A stretch of DNA of 64,000 nt, from the NCBI GenBank assembly GCA_002189105.1, contig NIOB01000001.1:186001-250000 (forward strand), read 5' to 3'. The translations under genes and the position numbers were made by a program. The notes under the pieces were generated by a model. That model did not search any database. It saw only the letters and a list, made by a program, of their open reading frames with translations, and had not been told where the DNA came from. Shown one piece after another: positions 34,641 through 43,854 of the stretch (positions within the stretch are counted from its first letter, which is position 1; every line of letters begins with the position of its first letter). This DNA comes from Saccharibacillus soli. Its GTDB lineage: Bacteria > Bacillota > Bacilli > Paenibacillales > Paenibacillaceae.

Positions 34641-34866
34641 GCGAGAAGATTCGCATACGCTGCTTATAAGAATTTATGATACGGAATCTTTCCCGCACAG
34701 AGAGCATGACCAGGCGTCGCAGGGACGCTGGAGTATTTGTTTCTCTTTCTACCTCGAAGGGCAGGCGCGTTAAGCGTCCTCCCTCCGACGGCGGGAAAAG
34801 TTCCGTTTTTCGCATAGGATCGGGGGAAGTGCAGGATGAAACTTTCGCCGATCAGAAAGGGGCTTC

Positions 34867-35337
34867 ATGGAAGCAGCGGATACGGGAATGAGAATTCTGG
34901 TGGATGCCGATGCTTGTCCGGTTAAGGAAGAGATCAAGCAGGCGGCGAAAATCACCGGAACGCCGGTGATTCTGGTGTCCTCTTACGATCATGTACTGCG
35001 CGAAGAAGCTGGCATCCAGGTGGTTCGAGTGGATCGTGGCAAGGAAAGTGCAGATCTGTACATCGTCAATCATCTGAAGGCAGGAGATCTGGTCATTACG
35101 CAGGATTATGGTCTGGCTGCACTGGTGCTGGCGAAGAGAGCTTATGCGCTCTCGGAACGCGGAGTAATCTACGATTCAGCCAACATCGAATTTCTGCTGG
35201 ATCGCCGACATATCAGTGCAAAAGTGCGTCGCGGCGGCGGCCGAACGCGTGGACCCAAGAAGTTTACGGCAGAAGATCGAGCGATCTTTGCCGAAAAATG
35301 TTTAAAACTTTTGTATGAATTGCAGGAGAAGGCTTGA
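34867..35337 (+). CDS. YaiI/YqxD family (DUF188) protein
   Basis: 156 residues. The family hallmark MRILVDADACPVK lies at residues 8-20, and the block VDRGKESADLYIVNH ... GDLVITQDYGLAALVL is conserved. The fold resembles PIN-like nucleases with clustered Asp residues, but no activity has been established that I know of. AAAGGGG is five bases before the ATG at 34867; the ATG at 34888 (MRILVD) is the alternative start. As in B. subtilis (yqxD) it stands directly before dnaG. Confidence 0.9.
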   Translation: MEAADTGMRILVDADACPVKEEIKQAAKITGTPVILVSSYDHVLREEAGIQVVRVDRGKESADLYIVNHLKAGDLVITQDYGLAALVLAKRAYALSERGVIYDSANIEFLLDRRHISAKVRRGGGRTRGPKKFTAEDRAIFAEKCLKLLYELQEKA

Positions 35338-35374
35338 GTATAGCGAATATTAATTTCATTAGAAGGTGGTTAAT

Positions 35375-37345
35375 ATGAGTACGGAATATGGAAATATTCC
35401 GGAGGAAACGATCGATGCGGTGCTCACCCAGCACGACATCGTCGAGACGGTAGGCAGATTTGTTCATCTGACCAAACAGGGGAAGTATATGAAAGGCCTG
35501 TGCCCGTTCCATTCCGAAAAGACCCCTTCTTTTACGGTGACGCCGGATCGCCAGATCTTCTATTGCTACGGCTGCGGCATGGGGGGCAACGCCATCAAAT
35601 TCAGGATGGAAATCGAAGGACTATCCTTCCCCGAGGCTGTGAAGATTATGGCGGAGGAAGCGCATATTGCCGTTCCCAATTCGGGAGGCAAGGCGGAAAC
35701 TCCTCAGGACCGAGAAACCGGACGTCTCCTCCAGGCTTACGAATGGAGCGAAAAATTCTATCACTTTCTGTTGAAAAACACCGAGCACGGGCGTCCCGCA
35801 TTGGAGTATCTGCGAGGCCGTGGCATCGGCGACAAGCTCATCGATCATTTCCGCATTGGGTTTGCCCCGGATCGCTGGGACACTCTGGTTCAATTTTTGG
35901 ACAAGCGTTCCTTCGATCTGTCGGAGATGGAGAAGGGCGGATTGATTTCGGCAAGGCAGAGCGGCGATGGATATGTCGATCGTTTCCGGGGACGCATCAT
36001 GTTCCCGATTGCGAATCGCAGCGGCAAGACGATCGCTTTTGCCGGGCGTATCCTCGGCGAAGGGCATCCCAAATATGTGAATTCGCCGGAAAGTCGGCTG
36101 TTTAACAAAAGCCGGGTGCTCTACAATTTCGATCAGGCGCGCAGCGCGATTCGCAAGCAGCGCCAGGCAGTGCTGTTTGAAGGATACGGCGACGTCATCG
36201 CGGCCTGGGAAGCAGGCGTGCATAATGGGATTGCTACGATGGGCACCTCGCTGACGGAGCAGCACGCTGCGATGATTAAGACGACGGCAGACGAAGTGCT
36301 TGTCTGCTACGACGGCGATAATGCCGGACAGAACGCGGCACTCAAGAGCATCCCGATTCTGGAGCAGGCAGGACTTCAGGTTAAAGTGGCCATGCTGCCC
36401 CCGGGCGTTGACCCCGACGATTATATTCGATCGAACGGAGGCGAACGTTTCGTGCGGCAGGTTGTGGAAGAAGCCGCTTCGACGACCAAGTTCCGTCTGT
36501 CGAATCTGCGCCGTGGATACAAGCTTAATGAAGAGAGCGGCCGCGTCGATTATGCGAAGGCGGCGCTTCCCATCATCGCGGCACTGAATTCGCCTACGGA
36601 GCGGGAAGTTTATCTGCGGGAGCTGTCTTCCGAAGTGGACGTCTCGTTTGAGAGTCTCAAGCAGGACTGCAACCTGATCCGTCAGGAACAGCATCGCCCG
36701 GCACCGGGGCAGGAAGATCCGGGGCCCGCGTATTCTGGTCCTCAACCTGGGGAGCGTGATCGCTCCTACGGCGGCCGGAATCAAGGGCGCAGCCGCAATG
36801 ACTATGCCAATAAGGGCGGTTATGGAAGAAAGAACAATAACTCAGGCGGAGGAGCAGGCTCTTATGGCGCCGCCGCTGAAGATCCTTTCTTTGCCCAGGA
36901 GCGGCGTTCCAGACCGAATCGGGATCTGCTTCCGGCCCACCAGACTGCGGAACGGCGTCTGCTGTTCCTGATGCTTCAGGATCGGCAGGCAGCGGATTAT
37001 GTGGCGGAACGCCTCGGAGACGAGTTCAACACGCCTGAACATGCCGCGATTGCCGCTTATCTGTACGCTTTTTATGCGCAGGACCGCGAGCCGGACAGCA
37101 GCCGATTTATCTCATCCTTGCAGGATGAGAAGCTGGAGAAGATCGTCAGTTCCATTGCGATGACAGAAGGACCGCGCGAGTGGAACGAGCAGGTTCTCGA
37201 CGATTGTATTCGTGAGGTGCGCAAGGTTCCGCGTTTGCAGGGTATTGAACGCAAACGCGAAGAGATGATACGTGCCGAAAAAGATGGGGATTTCCTGCTC
37301 GCCGCTCAAATTGCAAGTGAAATTATAGCCCTGGAAAGGCAGTAA
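35375..37345 (+). CDS. dnaG: DNA primase
   Basis: 656 residues, somewhat longer than B. subtilis DnaG (603). DnaG makes RNA primers at the fork. The CHC2 zinc finger is [11 protein letters not shown] ... FYCYGCG (about residues 40-65); the TOPRIM acidic motifs are [11 protein letters not shown] and CYDGDNAGQ (about 265-315). A disordered Gly/Arg/Asn/Pro-rich linker (about 430-510, e.g. [19 protein letters not shown]) joins the polymerase core to the C-terminal helicase-binding domain and explains the extra length. ATG 35375 has AAGGTGG five bases upstream. SigA follows 44 bases later. Confidence 0.96.
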   Translation: MSTEYGNIPEETIDAVLTQHDIVETVGRFVHLTKQGKYMKGLCPFHSEKTPSFTVTPDRQIFYCYGCGMGGNAIKFRMEIEGLSFPEAVKIMAEEAHIAVPNSGGKAETPQDRETGRLLQAYEWSEKFYHFLLKNTEHGRPALEYLRGRGIGDKLIDHFRIGFAPDRWDTLVQFLDKRSFDLSEMEKGGLISARQSGDGYVDRFRGRIMFPIANRSGKTIAFAGRILGEGHPKYVNSPESRLFNKSRVLYNFDQARSAIRKQRQAVLFEGYGDVIAAWEAGVHNGIATMGTSLTEQHAAMIKTTADEVLVCYDGDNAGQNAALKSIPILEQAGLQVKVAMLPPGVDPDDYIRSNGGERFVRQVVEEAASTTKFRLSNLRRGYKLNEESGRVDYAKAALPIIAALNSPTEREVYLRELSSEVDVSFESLKQDCNLIRQEQHRPAPGQEDPGPAYSGPQPGERDRSYGGRNQGRSRNDYANKGGYGRKNNNSGGGAGSYGAAAEDPFFAQERRSRPNRDLLPAHQTAERRLLFLMLQDRQAADYVAERLGDEFNTPEHAAIAAYLYAFYAQDREPDSSRFISSLQDEKLEKIVSSIAMTEGPREWNEQVLDDCIREVRKVPRLQGIERKREEMIRAEKDGDFLLAAQIASEIIALERQ

Positions 37346-37389
37346 CGAACGCGTATCGGGTTCAAAGTCCGGGGAGGAGGGAGTCTAGA

Positions 37390-38517
37390 ATGGCGAACGA
37401 GCAACATACGGAATTGGAAGGCGAACTGACCCTTGACCAGGTGAAGGAGCAGCTGATCGAACTCGGCAAGAAGAGATCCCAGCTCAGCTACAAAGAGATT
37501 GCCGATAAGTTGTCGCCGTTCGATCAAGACCCTGAGCAAATCGACGAATTCTACGAGCAGCTCGGAGATCTGGGGATCGAGGTAGGAGACGAGAGCGACG
37601 AAGAAGAAGAACGCGCTCGTCCGCGAAGCGAACGGGAGGATGGCGAGGAATCGGAATTTGAAGATGATCTCGCACTTCCACCAGGTATCAAGATCAACGA
37701 TCCGGTGCGCATGTATCTGAAAGAAATCGGACGGGTTCCTCTGCTCTCCGCAGACGACGAAGTGGAGCTGGCGAAGCGTATCAAGGAAGGTGACGAGGAG
37801 GCCAAGCGCCGCCTGGCGGAAGCCAACCTGCGCCTCGTGGTCAGCATCGCCAAACGTTATGTGGGACGCGGCATGTTGTTCCTGGATCTGATTCAGGAAG
37901 GCAATATGGGTCTGATTAAGGCCGTAGAGAAATTCGACTACAAAAAAGGTTTCAAGTTCAGTACGTATGCAACTTGGTGGATTCGCCAAGCGATCACCCG
38001 TGCGATTGCCGACCAGGCACGTACCATTCGGATTCCTGTGCATATGGTAGAGACGATCAACAAGCTGATTCGGGTATCGCGTCAGCTCCTTCAGGAGTAT
38101 GGACGTGAGCCTTCGCCGGAAGAGATCGCAGCCGAGATGGAGCTTAGTGTAGAGAAGGTTCGGGAGATCATGAAGATCGCCCAGGAGCCGGTCTCGCTGG
38201 AGACGCCGATTGGTGAAGAAGATGATTCTCATCTGGGCGACTTTATCGAAGATCAGGAAGCACTGGCTCCAGCTGATGCTGCTGCCTATGAACTGCTGAA
38301 GGAACAGCTTGAGGATGTGCTGGATACGCTAACCGACCGTGAGGAGAACGTGCTTCGACTCCGCTTTGGTCTGGATGATGGGCGTACCCGTACGCTGGAA
38401 GAGGTTGGAAAAGTCTTTGGCGTAACGCGCGAGCGGATTCGTCAGATCGAAGCCAAAGCACTGCGCAAACTGCGTCACCCAAGCCGAAGCAAACGCCTCA
38501 AAGATTTCCTTGAATAA
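37390..38517 (+). CDS. sigA: RNA polymerase primary sigma factor SigA
   Basis: 375 residues, close to B. subtilis SigA (371). Region 1.1 begins the protein, with an acidic run near residues 65-95. Region 2 is [20 protein letters not shown] (the -10 reading helix), region 3 begins near HMVETINKL, and region 4 ends with [20 protein letters not shown] (the -35 reading helix). GGGGAGGAGG precedes the ATG. It completes the yqxD-dnaG-sigA unit and ends at a strong terminator. Confidence 0.98.
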   Translation: MANEQHTELEGELTLDQVKEQLIELGKKRSQLSYKEIADKLSPFDQDPEQIDEFYEQLGDLGIEVGDESDEEEERARPRSEREDGEESEFEDDLALPPGIKINDPVRMYLKEIGRVPLLSADDEVELAKRIKEGDEEAKRRLAEANLRLVVSIAKRYVGRGMLFLDLIQEGNMGLIKAVEKFDYKKGFKFSTYATWWIRQAITRAIADQARTIRIPVHMVETINKLIRVSRQLLQEYGREPSPEEIAAEMELSVEKVREIMKIAQEPVSLETPIGEEDDSHLGDFIEDQEALAPADAAAYELLKEQLEDVLDTLTDREENVLRLRFGLDDGRTRTLEEVGKVFGVTRERIRQIEAKALRKLRHPSRSKRLKDFLE

Positions 38518-38563
38518 TGCGTATCGACCGAATCGGAAACGAACCCGAACAGGCTATACAACC

Positions 38564-38594
38564 AACCGCCGGAGCTTGATTCCGGCGGTTTTTT
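38564..38594 (+). terminator. Rho-independent terminator after sigA
   Basis: Perfect 10-bp stem AACCGCCGGA / TCCGGCGGTT with a 7-base loop and six T. Confidence 0.93.
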
Positions 38595-38896
38595 ACGATG
38601 CAGGGGCACAGTCCGGTGAACAGATTTTTTTATGGGTTTCTCCTTGGCGCCGGATTTTAGGGAATGAGCGATTGTCGATCCTTCCAGAGTCCTGATCTTG
38701 GAAGCTTGGTTTATGTGCTCGGCTGGATAGGCGAGTGTCCTTTTTCAGGGTAAAATACAAGTGGATGTTCGCCGTTTGGCTCCAGTCAGGTACCGCCTGC
38801 TGATCTTGAACTGTCAGATGCCTGCCTGCTTAATCGGAGCGAAGCGATCTGCCGATATAAGAATGAGAACGGCTTCAACCCGAAGGAGGAGCGCTT
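38595..38896 (+). other. Spacer between sigA and the next membrane protein gene
   Basis: About 300 bases with no ORF of gene quality. A TAAAAT near 38751 could be a -10 box for the next gene but I see no matching -35 box. No clear hairpin with a T run. Confidence 0.5.
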
Positions 38897-39730
38897 TTGG
38901 AACGGGAAAAAAAGAGAGTCATTATCATGGAGATTGAAAATTGGCGAAAAAGCAAACTTTTGCCCGAACATTACTGCGATTTTTTGTTAAACTTATATGA
39001 TGACGAAGCAACGCAGAAGAAAAAAAGCACGTTGTCGGTTGCGTCCCTTCAACAGGGGAACTTCAAGCTGTGGGCCTTATCTTTTGTTACGATTGCACTG
39101 CTCAGTTTAATCGGCTTTTATTTTCCGATTCTGGCCTGGCCGTTTCAATTGGCTGCGATTGCTGCGCTGGTGTCGTTCTGCTACGGGCTTGGTACATACG
39201 CCGGGGGAAGAGCCTGGATGGGCGGTATGGGTGCACAGTTTCTGTACGCGATCGGCAGTCTGGTCATGCTGGGGCTTGGCATCTGGATGATTCGCCTGAA
39301 TGGTTGGCCGGAAGAGATTGCTATGCTGGGACTCATTGCCTCCTGTGCGGTCGTCTGGTTGACGGTGGGCATGGTAGTACCGAGCGGTCTGCTGCATTAC
39401 AGCGGTTGGGGAGCTTTGATTCTGCTCTATGCCCAATTCTTCGGCAAGATGAATCCGGAGGCATCCTGGCCGATGCTTCAACTGCTGTGGATTCCACTGA
39501 GCGGCCTGCTGCTCTGGCTCAGTTGGTTGGCTCACCATAAGGCGAAGCGTTTTGCTTCGATCTATTTTGCAGTTGGCGTCACGCTCTGGTTTATGCCGGA
39601 GCTGGATGCTCTGCTGCTGCGTCATCATGCGCCGGAAGGCATTATTTTCTACATTCTGGGTAAGCTGGCGTTGGCGTTTATTTTCTTGTTTATCTGGCGA
39701 AAAAATTGGATTGCGTGGGTGTCTGTATGA
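38897..39730 (+). CDS. Multi-pass membrane protein of unknown function, upstream of trmK
   Basis: 277 residues. A cytoplasmic N-terminus of about 50 residues contains ENWRKSKLLPEHYCDFLLNL, a motif I recall from uncharacterised Bacillales membrane proteins, followed by about eight hydrophobic segments up to the C-terminus. TTG at 38897 is the chosen start because AAGGAGG sits six to seven bases upstream; an ATG at 38927 (MEIENWRK) lacks one. It overlaps trmK by four bases (ATGA), so the two are co-translated, but no functional link is evident. Confidence 0.75.
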   Translation: MEREKKRVIIMEIENWRKSKLLPEHYCDFLLNLYDDEATQKKKSTLSVASLQQGNFKLWALSFVTIALLSLIGFYFPILAWPFQLAAIAALVSFCYGLGTYAGGRAWMGGMGAQFLYAIGSLVMLGLGIWMIRLNGWPEEIAMLGLIASCAVVWLTVGMVVPSGLLHYSGWGALILLYAQFFGKMNPEASWPMLQLLWIPLSGLLLWLSWLAHHKAKRFASIYFAVGVTLWFMPELDALLLRHHAPEGIIFYILGKLALAFIFLFIWRKNWIAWVSV

Positions 39731-40506
39731 AATTATCTCAACGTTTGAACACCATTTGTGAATGGATTCCTGGCGGCAGCCGTCTGGCGGACATCGGTTC
39801 CGATCATGCGCTGCTGCCCACTTATGCGGTGCAGGAAGGCCGAGCCGTATTTGCGGTAGCGGGAGAAGTCAATCGCGGCCCCTATAATGCGGCTTCCAAG
39901 CAGGTGGCTGAAGCGGGCTTGAAGAACAAGATTGACGTGCGATTGGGCGATGGACTCGCTGCGATTCAGCCGGGCGAAGTGGATGTCATTACGATTGCCG
40001 GTATGGGCGGAGCGTTGATCGTGCGAATTCTGACCGAAGGCAAGGTCAAGCTTGCCGGAGTAAAACGCCTCATTCTTCAGCCTAATGTCGGAGAAGATCT
40101 CGTTCGCCGCTGGCTGCTGGAAGAAGGCTGGCTGCTGACCGCAGAGCGTATGTTGGAAGAAGACGGCAAGATTTATGAAGTGCTGGTCGGTGATCGCGCA
40201 GAATCGGCGGAACAGGCTCAGGAACTGAACAACCGTCTCTATGCCGATACGCAGATTGGGGAGCCGCCGATTACGCTGGGCCGCGAGCAGCTGCTGGAAT
40301 TTGGTCCTTTTCTGGTGCAGGAGGCCTCCAGCGTCTTCCATGAAAAATGGATCGGTGAAATCGCCAAGCTGGAACGGGTGGCCGGTTCGATGGGACGCTC
40401 CGACAGTGAGGACGCCAGAGGGAAAAAAGAGGCGCTGGAGCGCCATATTCAATTCTTGAAGGAGGTGCTGGCATGCTTGCCAAAGGACAAACCGTCATCC
40501 AATTGA
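39727..40506 (+). CDS. trmK: tRNA (adenine-22-N1)-methyltransferase TrmK
   Basis: 259 residues. TrmK methylates A22 of tRNA-Ser and tRNA-Tyr in Gram-positive bacteria. The sequence LADIGSDHALLPTYAV (SAM loop, about residues 20-35) and the catalytic block TIAGMGGALIVRIL (about 93-106) are diagnostic. ATG 39727 overlaps the previous stop (ATGA); an earlier in-frame start at 39706 is less likely. The 3' end overlaps nif3 by 34 bases. It corresponds to B. subtilis yqfN, which also follows sigA and precedes yqfO. Confidence 0.94.
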   Translation: MKLSQRLNTICEWIPGGSRLADIGSDHALLPTYAVQEGRAVFAVAGEVNRGPYNAASKQVAEAGLKNKIDVRLGDGLAAIQPGEVDVITIAGMGGALIVRILTEGKVKLAGVKRLILQPNVGEDLVRRWLLEEGWLLTAERMLEEDGKIYEVLVGDRAESAEQAQELNNRLYADTQIGEPPITLGREQLLEFGPFLVQEASSVFHEKWIGEIAKLERVAGSMGRSDSEDARGKKEALERHIQFLKEVLACLPKDKPSSN

Positions 40507-41588
40507 TGGAGAAATTTGCGCCCAAATCATTGGCTGTGGAAAACGACAAGATTGGGCTGCAGCTCGGCACGCTGAACAAGGAGATCACCAAGGTGCTGGT
40601 TGCGCTGGATGTCACGCCGGAAGTGGTCGATGAGGCGATTGCGCTGGGAGCGAATCTGATCGTAGCGCATCATGCGATTATTTTCCGCCCGCTGGCAAAT
40701 CTGCGTACGGATACGCCGATGGGCGCTTTATACGAAAAATTGATTAAACACGATATTGCCGTGTACATCAGCCACACGAATCTGGACGTGGCAGAAGGCG
40801 GAATGAATGACTGGATGGCCGATCTGGTCGGAATTCAGCAGCCCAAACCTTTGGAAGAACTGCAAAGTGAGCGCCTGCTCAAGCTGGTGGTGTATGTGCC
40901 CAAGAGTCATCATCAGAACGTACTGGATGCGATACTGGCTTCGGGTGCGGGAGTCATTGGGGATTATTCGCATTGCAGCTTCAATACGGAAGGGCTCGGT
41001 ACATTCCTTCCCGGTGAAGGCACCCAGCCGCATATCGGCAGCCCAGGCAAGCTGGAGCGTGCGGAAGAGGTTCGGATCGAGACAGTGCTCCCGGAGAGCC
41101 TGAAAGGGAAAGTCGTTCAAGCGATGATTAAGGCGCATCCTTACGAAGAAGTCGCGTATGACCTGTATGCTCTGGAGCAAAAAGGAAAGAGTTATGGCTT
41201 GGGACGGGTCGGGAAGCTGGCGCAGCCCAAGACGCTTGCCGAATTGACCCAGATCGTCAAAAAAGGCTTTGATGTGCCAGCGGCTCGCGTTGTTGGCGAT
41301 GGAGATCGTCTCATCAAAAAAGCGGCTGTACTGGGCGGATCGGGAAGTCGATATATTCACCATGCGCTTCGTCAAGGAGCTGATGTGCTGATTACCGGCG
41401 ATGTGGATTACCATACCGCGCACGATGCGTTGATGGCCGGGCTGGCGATTATTGATCCGGGTCACAATTCGGAGAAAATCATGAAGCGTGAGGTAGCGAA
41501 GCTGCTGGGACAGATGCTGGCAGATAGCGGCAGCGAGACGACGGTTCACGCCTCCGAGCCAAACACGGAGCCGTTCCGTTTCGTGTAA
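40473..41588 (+). CDS. Nif3-like dinuclear metal protein (YqfO type)
   Basis: 371 residues. The two Nif3 halves carry metal-binding motifs: IVAHHAIIFRP (about residue 63), VYISHTNLD (about 92) and, near the end, GDVDYHTAHDAL and DPGHNSEK. Between them (about 130-230) lies the PII/CutA-like insert domain (KLVVYVPKSHHQNVLDAIL) typical of the long YqfO form. Annotation as GTP cyclohydrolase 1 type 2 exists for relatives but the activity is not settled. AAGGAGGTG lies inside the end of trmK; the genes overlap by 34 bases. Confidence 0.93.
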   Translation: MLAKGQTVIQLMEKFAPKSLAVENDKIGLQLGTLNKEITKVLVALDVTPEVVDEAIALGANLIVAHHAIIFRPLANLRTDTPMGALYEKLIKHDIAVYISHTNLDVAEGGMNDWMADLVGIQQPKPLEELQSERLLKLVVYVPKSHHQNVLDAILASGAGVIGDYSHCSFNTEGLGTFLPGEGTQPHIGSPGKLERAEEVRIETVLPESLKGKVVQAMIKAHPYEEVAYDLYALEQKGKSYGLGRVGKLAQPKTLAELTQIVKKGFDVPAARVVGDGDRLIKKAAVLGGSGSRYIHHALRQGADVLITGDVDYHTAHDALMAGLAIIDPGHNSEKIMKREVAKLLGQMLADSGSETTVHASEPNTEPFRFV

Positions 41589-41599
41589 AGAAAAAAGGC

Positions 41600-41628
41600 T
41601 TGTCACCATTCTCATTTTGCGGTATACT
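41600..41628 (+). promoter_or_regulatory. Promoter for rnpB
   Basis: TTGTCA (41600-41605) and TATACT (41623-41628) with a 17-base spacer, 11 bases after the nif3 stop and just before the rnpB 5' end. Confidence 0.85.
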
Positions 41629-41634
41629 GTTAGC

Positions 41635-42088
41635 CGTTGCTCAAGGAAAGTTTAACAGACAATCGCCGGTGTCGCGTAAGGCGGCACGGGAGGAAAGTCC
41701 GGGCTTCGCAGGGCAGGATGCTGGATAACGTCCAGTCAGCGCGAGCTGAAGGATTAGTGCCACAGAAATGGACCGCCGATGGCCGCCTCCGGGCGTGCAC
41801 AGGTAAGGGTGGAACCGGAGTGTAAGAGACTCCGAGGGGCGCTGGTGACTTCGTCCCTGGTAAACCCCATCCGAAGCAAGACCTAATGAAACGCGGTTTT
41901 CGGCTTGCCGGAAACAGCCCTTGCCCGGGGTGCGTTTAGGTTGGTCGCTTGAGCCGTTTAGCAATAAACGGCCTAGACAGATGATTGTCGCTCACAGCGG
42001 GAGGGTGGTTCCCGTTATCACCGCAAAGCAGCACAGAACCCGGCTTACGGTAGACTTTCCGAACTATGCAACCCTTGAGGATTTTTTT
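41635..42088 (+). ncRNA. rnpB: RNase P RNA component, type A (ancestral) architecture
   Basis: The catalytic RNA that trims tRNA 5' leaders. Universally conserved blocks are present: GAGGAAAGTCCGGGCT, GCCGATGGCC, AGGTAAGGGTGGAA, GGTAAACCCC, GCAAGACC, and AGATGATTGTCG near the 3' end, then ACAGAACCCGGCTTAC. ACAGAACCCGGCTTA and GCCGATGGCC are type A features; B. subtilis type B RNA looks different in both places. Helix P1 is GGAAAGTTTA (41645-41654) with TAGACTTTCC (42051-42060). A P19-like hairpin (GCGGGA/TCCCGT) sits before the conserved 3' block. CTCAA at the 5' end can extend P1 with TTGAG next to a seven-T run (42082-42088), which probably acts as terminator. Exact ends are estimated. Confidence 0.94.
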
Positions 42089-42106
42089 GCACGAACAATC
42101 CGATTG

Positions 42107-42149
42107 GCGGCGTCTTTTCCTTCTTTAATGAGGGAGAAGGCGCCGTTTT
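42107..42149 (+). terminator. Second terminator downstream of rnpB
   Basis: CGGCGTCTTTTCC pairs with GGGAGAAGGCGCCG (G-T pairs included) around an 11-base loop, then TTTT. Confidence 0.7.
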
Positions 42150-42438
42150 GCATATCGTCGGTCTTGAAGAGAAGTGCTGAAGCGGATTTGAGGGGTTTCA
42201 CCTGTATCATCCGGGTTAAGTAGTCGGTAGTTCCCGCCGAACGTTCGCCTTTTTTGCACCGCTTTTATGAAAACTAGGAGAAAGGGACTTATAGCTATTT
42301 TTTATAGCCCTTCTTTAGGGAGTGTCAGCGGATGCTTTTGTACAAATTTTATGCTACGATGGACGGAGCAGGGATAGGGTTTGCAGGGAAGCCCGCTTCG
42401 CGCATCTGCGCGATCACAGACCAAGGGGGAAACGCCGT
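42150..42438 (+). other. Spacer and leader of the YpuI-like gene
   Basis: Nearly 290 bases without a gene. It contains a GCTAT-TTTTT-ATAGC hairpin near 42294-42308 flanked by GAAAGGG and CCCTTC, and a CGCGCA-TC-TGCGCG hairpin in the leader. No recognised riboswitch. Confidence 0.5.
42352..42360 (+). promoter_or_regulatory. Possible extended -10 promoter for the YpuI-like gene
   Basis: TGCTACGAT (TGn plus TACGAT), about 80 bases before the start codon; no good -35 box. Confidence 0.4.
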
Positions 42439-42939
42439 ATGTCAGCGCCTAACGTACAGAAATTATGTGAATCGACAAGAGAAAAGTTGAAAACCGCTAT
42501 CGTGAGAATCGAAGCCTTTTTGAATGAATACTCGCTGCCTCAGCTTGTACAATCTCAAGAAGAGGAAGAAGTGGCTTATTACAAAGGATTTTTGTCCGAT
42601 CTTCGCTATCTGCTCGTGTTCTCGGAGAACTCTTCCGAAAAAATCGGCGTTCTGCTGCGTCGCGCTAATTTTGACGTAAATTCTGCGGAAGATACGCTGT
42701 ATAAGGTCTACCATAATGTCGTGAACAGCTTCTTCTATCCGAAGAACGAAACCTATGCCGAAGATGGTCGCTATGCGTACACTGGACAGGAAGCCATCCG
42801 TTTCCGCAGATCCATTCACACTGCGGCTCGTGAGGTCGTGCTGGACGTGACGAAAACCTATGAGGAACTGCGCGACGATCTGGATTACTATGAGAGCGAC
42901 TACCTGAGTCAGCGTCGTATGAGCGCTCCGCGCTCTTAA
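42439..42939 (+). CDS. YpuI-like (DUF3907) protein
   Basis: 166 residues, soluble, helical, no signal peptide. The pattern VQKLCESTREKLKTA ... IEAFLNEYSLPQL ... YYKGFLSDLRYLLVFSEN fits the uncharacterised YpuI family of Bacillales as I remember it; function unknown. Its size and charge pattern (a charged C-terminus with DDLDYYESDYL) are like the B. subtilis protein. ATG 42439 has AAGGGGGA eight bases upstream; the longer frame back to 42322 has no binding site. It precedes a lytic transglycosylase by 31 bases and may share its transcript. Confidence 0.7.
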   Translation: MSAPNVQKLCESTREKLKTAIVRIEAFLNEYSLPQLVQSQEEEEVAYYKGFLSDLRYLLVFSENSSEKIGVLLRRANFDVNSAEDTLYKVYHNVVNSFFYPKNETYAEDGRYAYTGQEAIRFRRSIHTAAREVVLDVTKTYEELRDDLDYYESDYLSQRRMSAPRS

Positions 42940-42970
42940 ATTTTGCTATGAGGAAAGGGGATTGCTGCCA

Positions 42971-43750
42971 ATGATTATCGATCCGAGGACGGCCAAACAG
43001 CTCATTGAATTTCAATGGATGGACAGCCTGAATCTGGACAAGTCTTCACTGAACAGCATGTCTCAGGGCAAGATCGACTCTTCGGTCTTTGCCACGCTGC
43101 TGCAGCAGAAGATGGAAGAGTCGGGTACAAGCTCCATCTCGGCGGAGGAATTGATGAAGACGCTGGCTGCGATCTCGCTGCCTGCCGATCAAGTCGATTC
43201 GCTCAAGCAGGGAGTGACGTCATTGGGAGGAACCACCTCTTCAGGTGGAACTTCTTCGCTGGATCACTCGTCTGCGAAGATTGAGATGCCAAACGTGTCG
43301 GAACCCACTGTAAGATCTGGTACGCCTAATGCGAACGCGGCTCAATATGCCAGCATCGTTCAGGCGGCCAGTTCCAAGTATGGGATTCCCGAGTCGCTAA
43401 TCAACGGGATTATTGATGCGGAATCTTCCTTTAACCCCAATGCGCAATCGGGAGCGGGAGCCAAGGGCTTGATGCAGTTGATGGATGGAACAGCCGCCGG
43501 TCTGGGAGTCAAGAATTCGTTCGACCCGGAACAGAACATCAACGGAGGCGCCAGCTATATCGCTTCCATGTTGATCCGTTACGATGGATCTCAGCGGTTG
43601 GCACTTGCGGCGTACAACGCAGGGCCGGGGACGCTTCAGCGTCTGGGCATACGGACAGAGGCGGATTTGGATGCCAAATTCGATACCCTGCCGAGAGAAA
43701 CACAGAAATATATCGGTCGTGTCCAAACGGCGCAGGCGAAGTACATCTAG
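42971..43750 (+). CDS. Lytic transglycosylase (SLT domain)
   Basis: 259 residues. The C-terminal 115 residues are an SLT lysozyme-like domain: IIDAESSFNPNAQSGAGA (catalytic Glu), KGLMQLMDGTAAGLGV and ALAAYNAGPGTLQRLG. The N-terminal 140 residues are Ser/Thr/Gly-rich with no recognised domain. No signal peptide or membrane segment is visible, so how it reaches the wall is unclear; it may leave by a non-classical route, as suggested for YjbJ-like relatives. ATG 42971 is preceded by AAAGGGG at 11 bases; TTG 42962 is the alternative start. Ends at a terminator. Confidence 0.88.
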   Translation: MIIDPRTAKQLIEFQWMDSLNLDKSSLNSMSQGKIDSSVFATLLQQKMEESGTSSISAEELMKTLAAISLPADQVDSLKQGVTSLGGTTSSGGTSSLDHSSAKIEMPNVSEPTVRSGTPNANAAQYASIVQAASSKYGIPESLINGIIDAESSFNPNAQSGAGAKGLMQLMDGTAAGLGVKNSFDPEQNINGGASYIASMLIRYDGSQRLALAAYNAGPGTLQRLGIRTEADLDAKFDTLPRETQKYIGRVQTAQAKYI

Positions 43751-43769
43751 GCCGCTCCGATACGAGGCG

Positions 43770-43813
43770 AAGATCAAAGAGGCGAAGCGCGGCTTTCCCT
43801 TTTTGATCTTTTT
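43770..43813 (+). terminator. Rho-independent terminator
   Basis: AAGATCAAA pairs with TTTGATCTT, with inner GAAGC/GCTTT pairing, then TTT. Confidence 0.8.
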
Positions 43814-43854
43814 GCCGTTTAGATGAATGAGTGAGAAAGAAGGGTTTCGGGCTT

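Noticed and set aside
41637-42223. Short frames over the rnpB region
   Set aside because: The sequence matches conserved RNase P RNA blocks; the frames are accidental.
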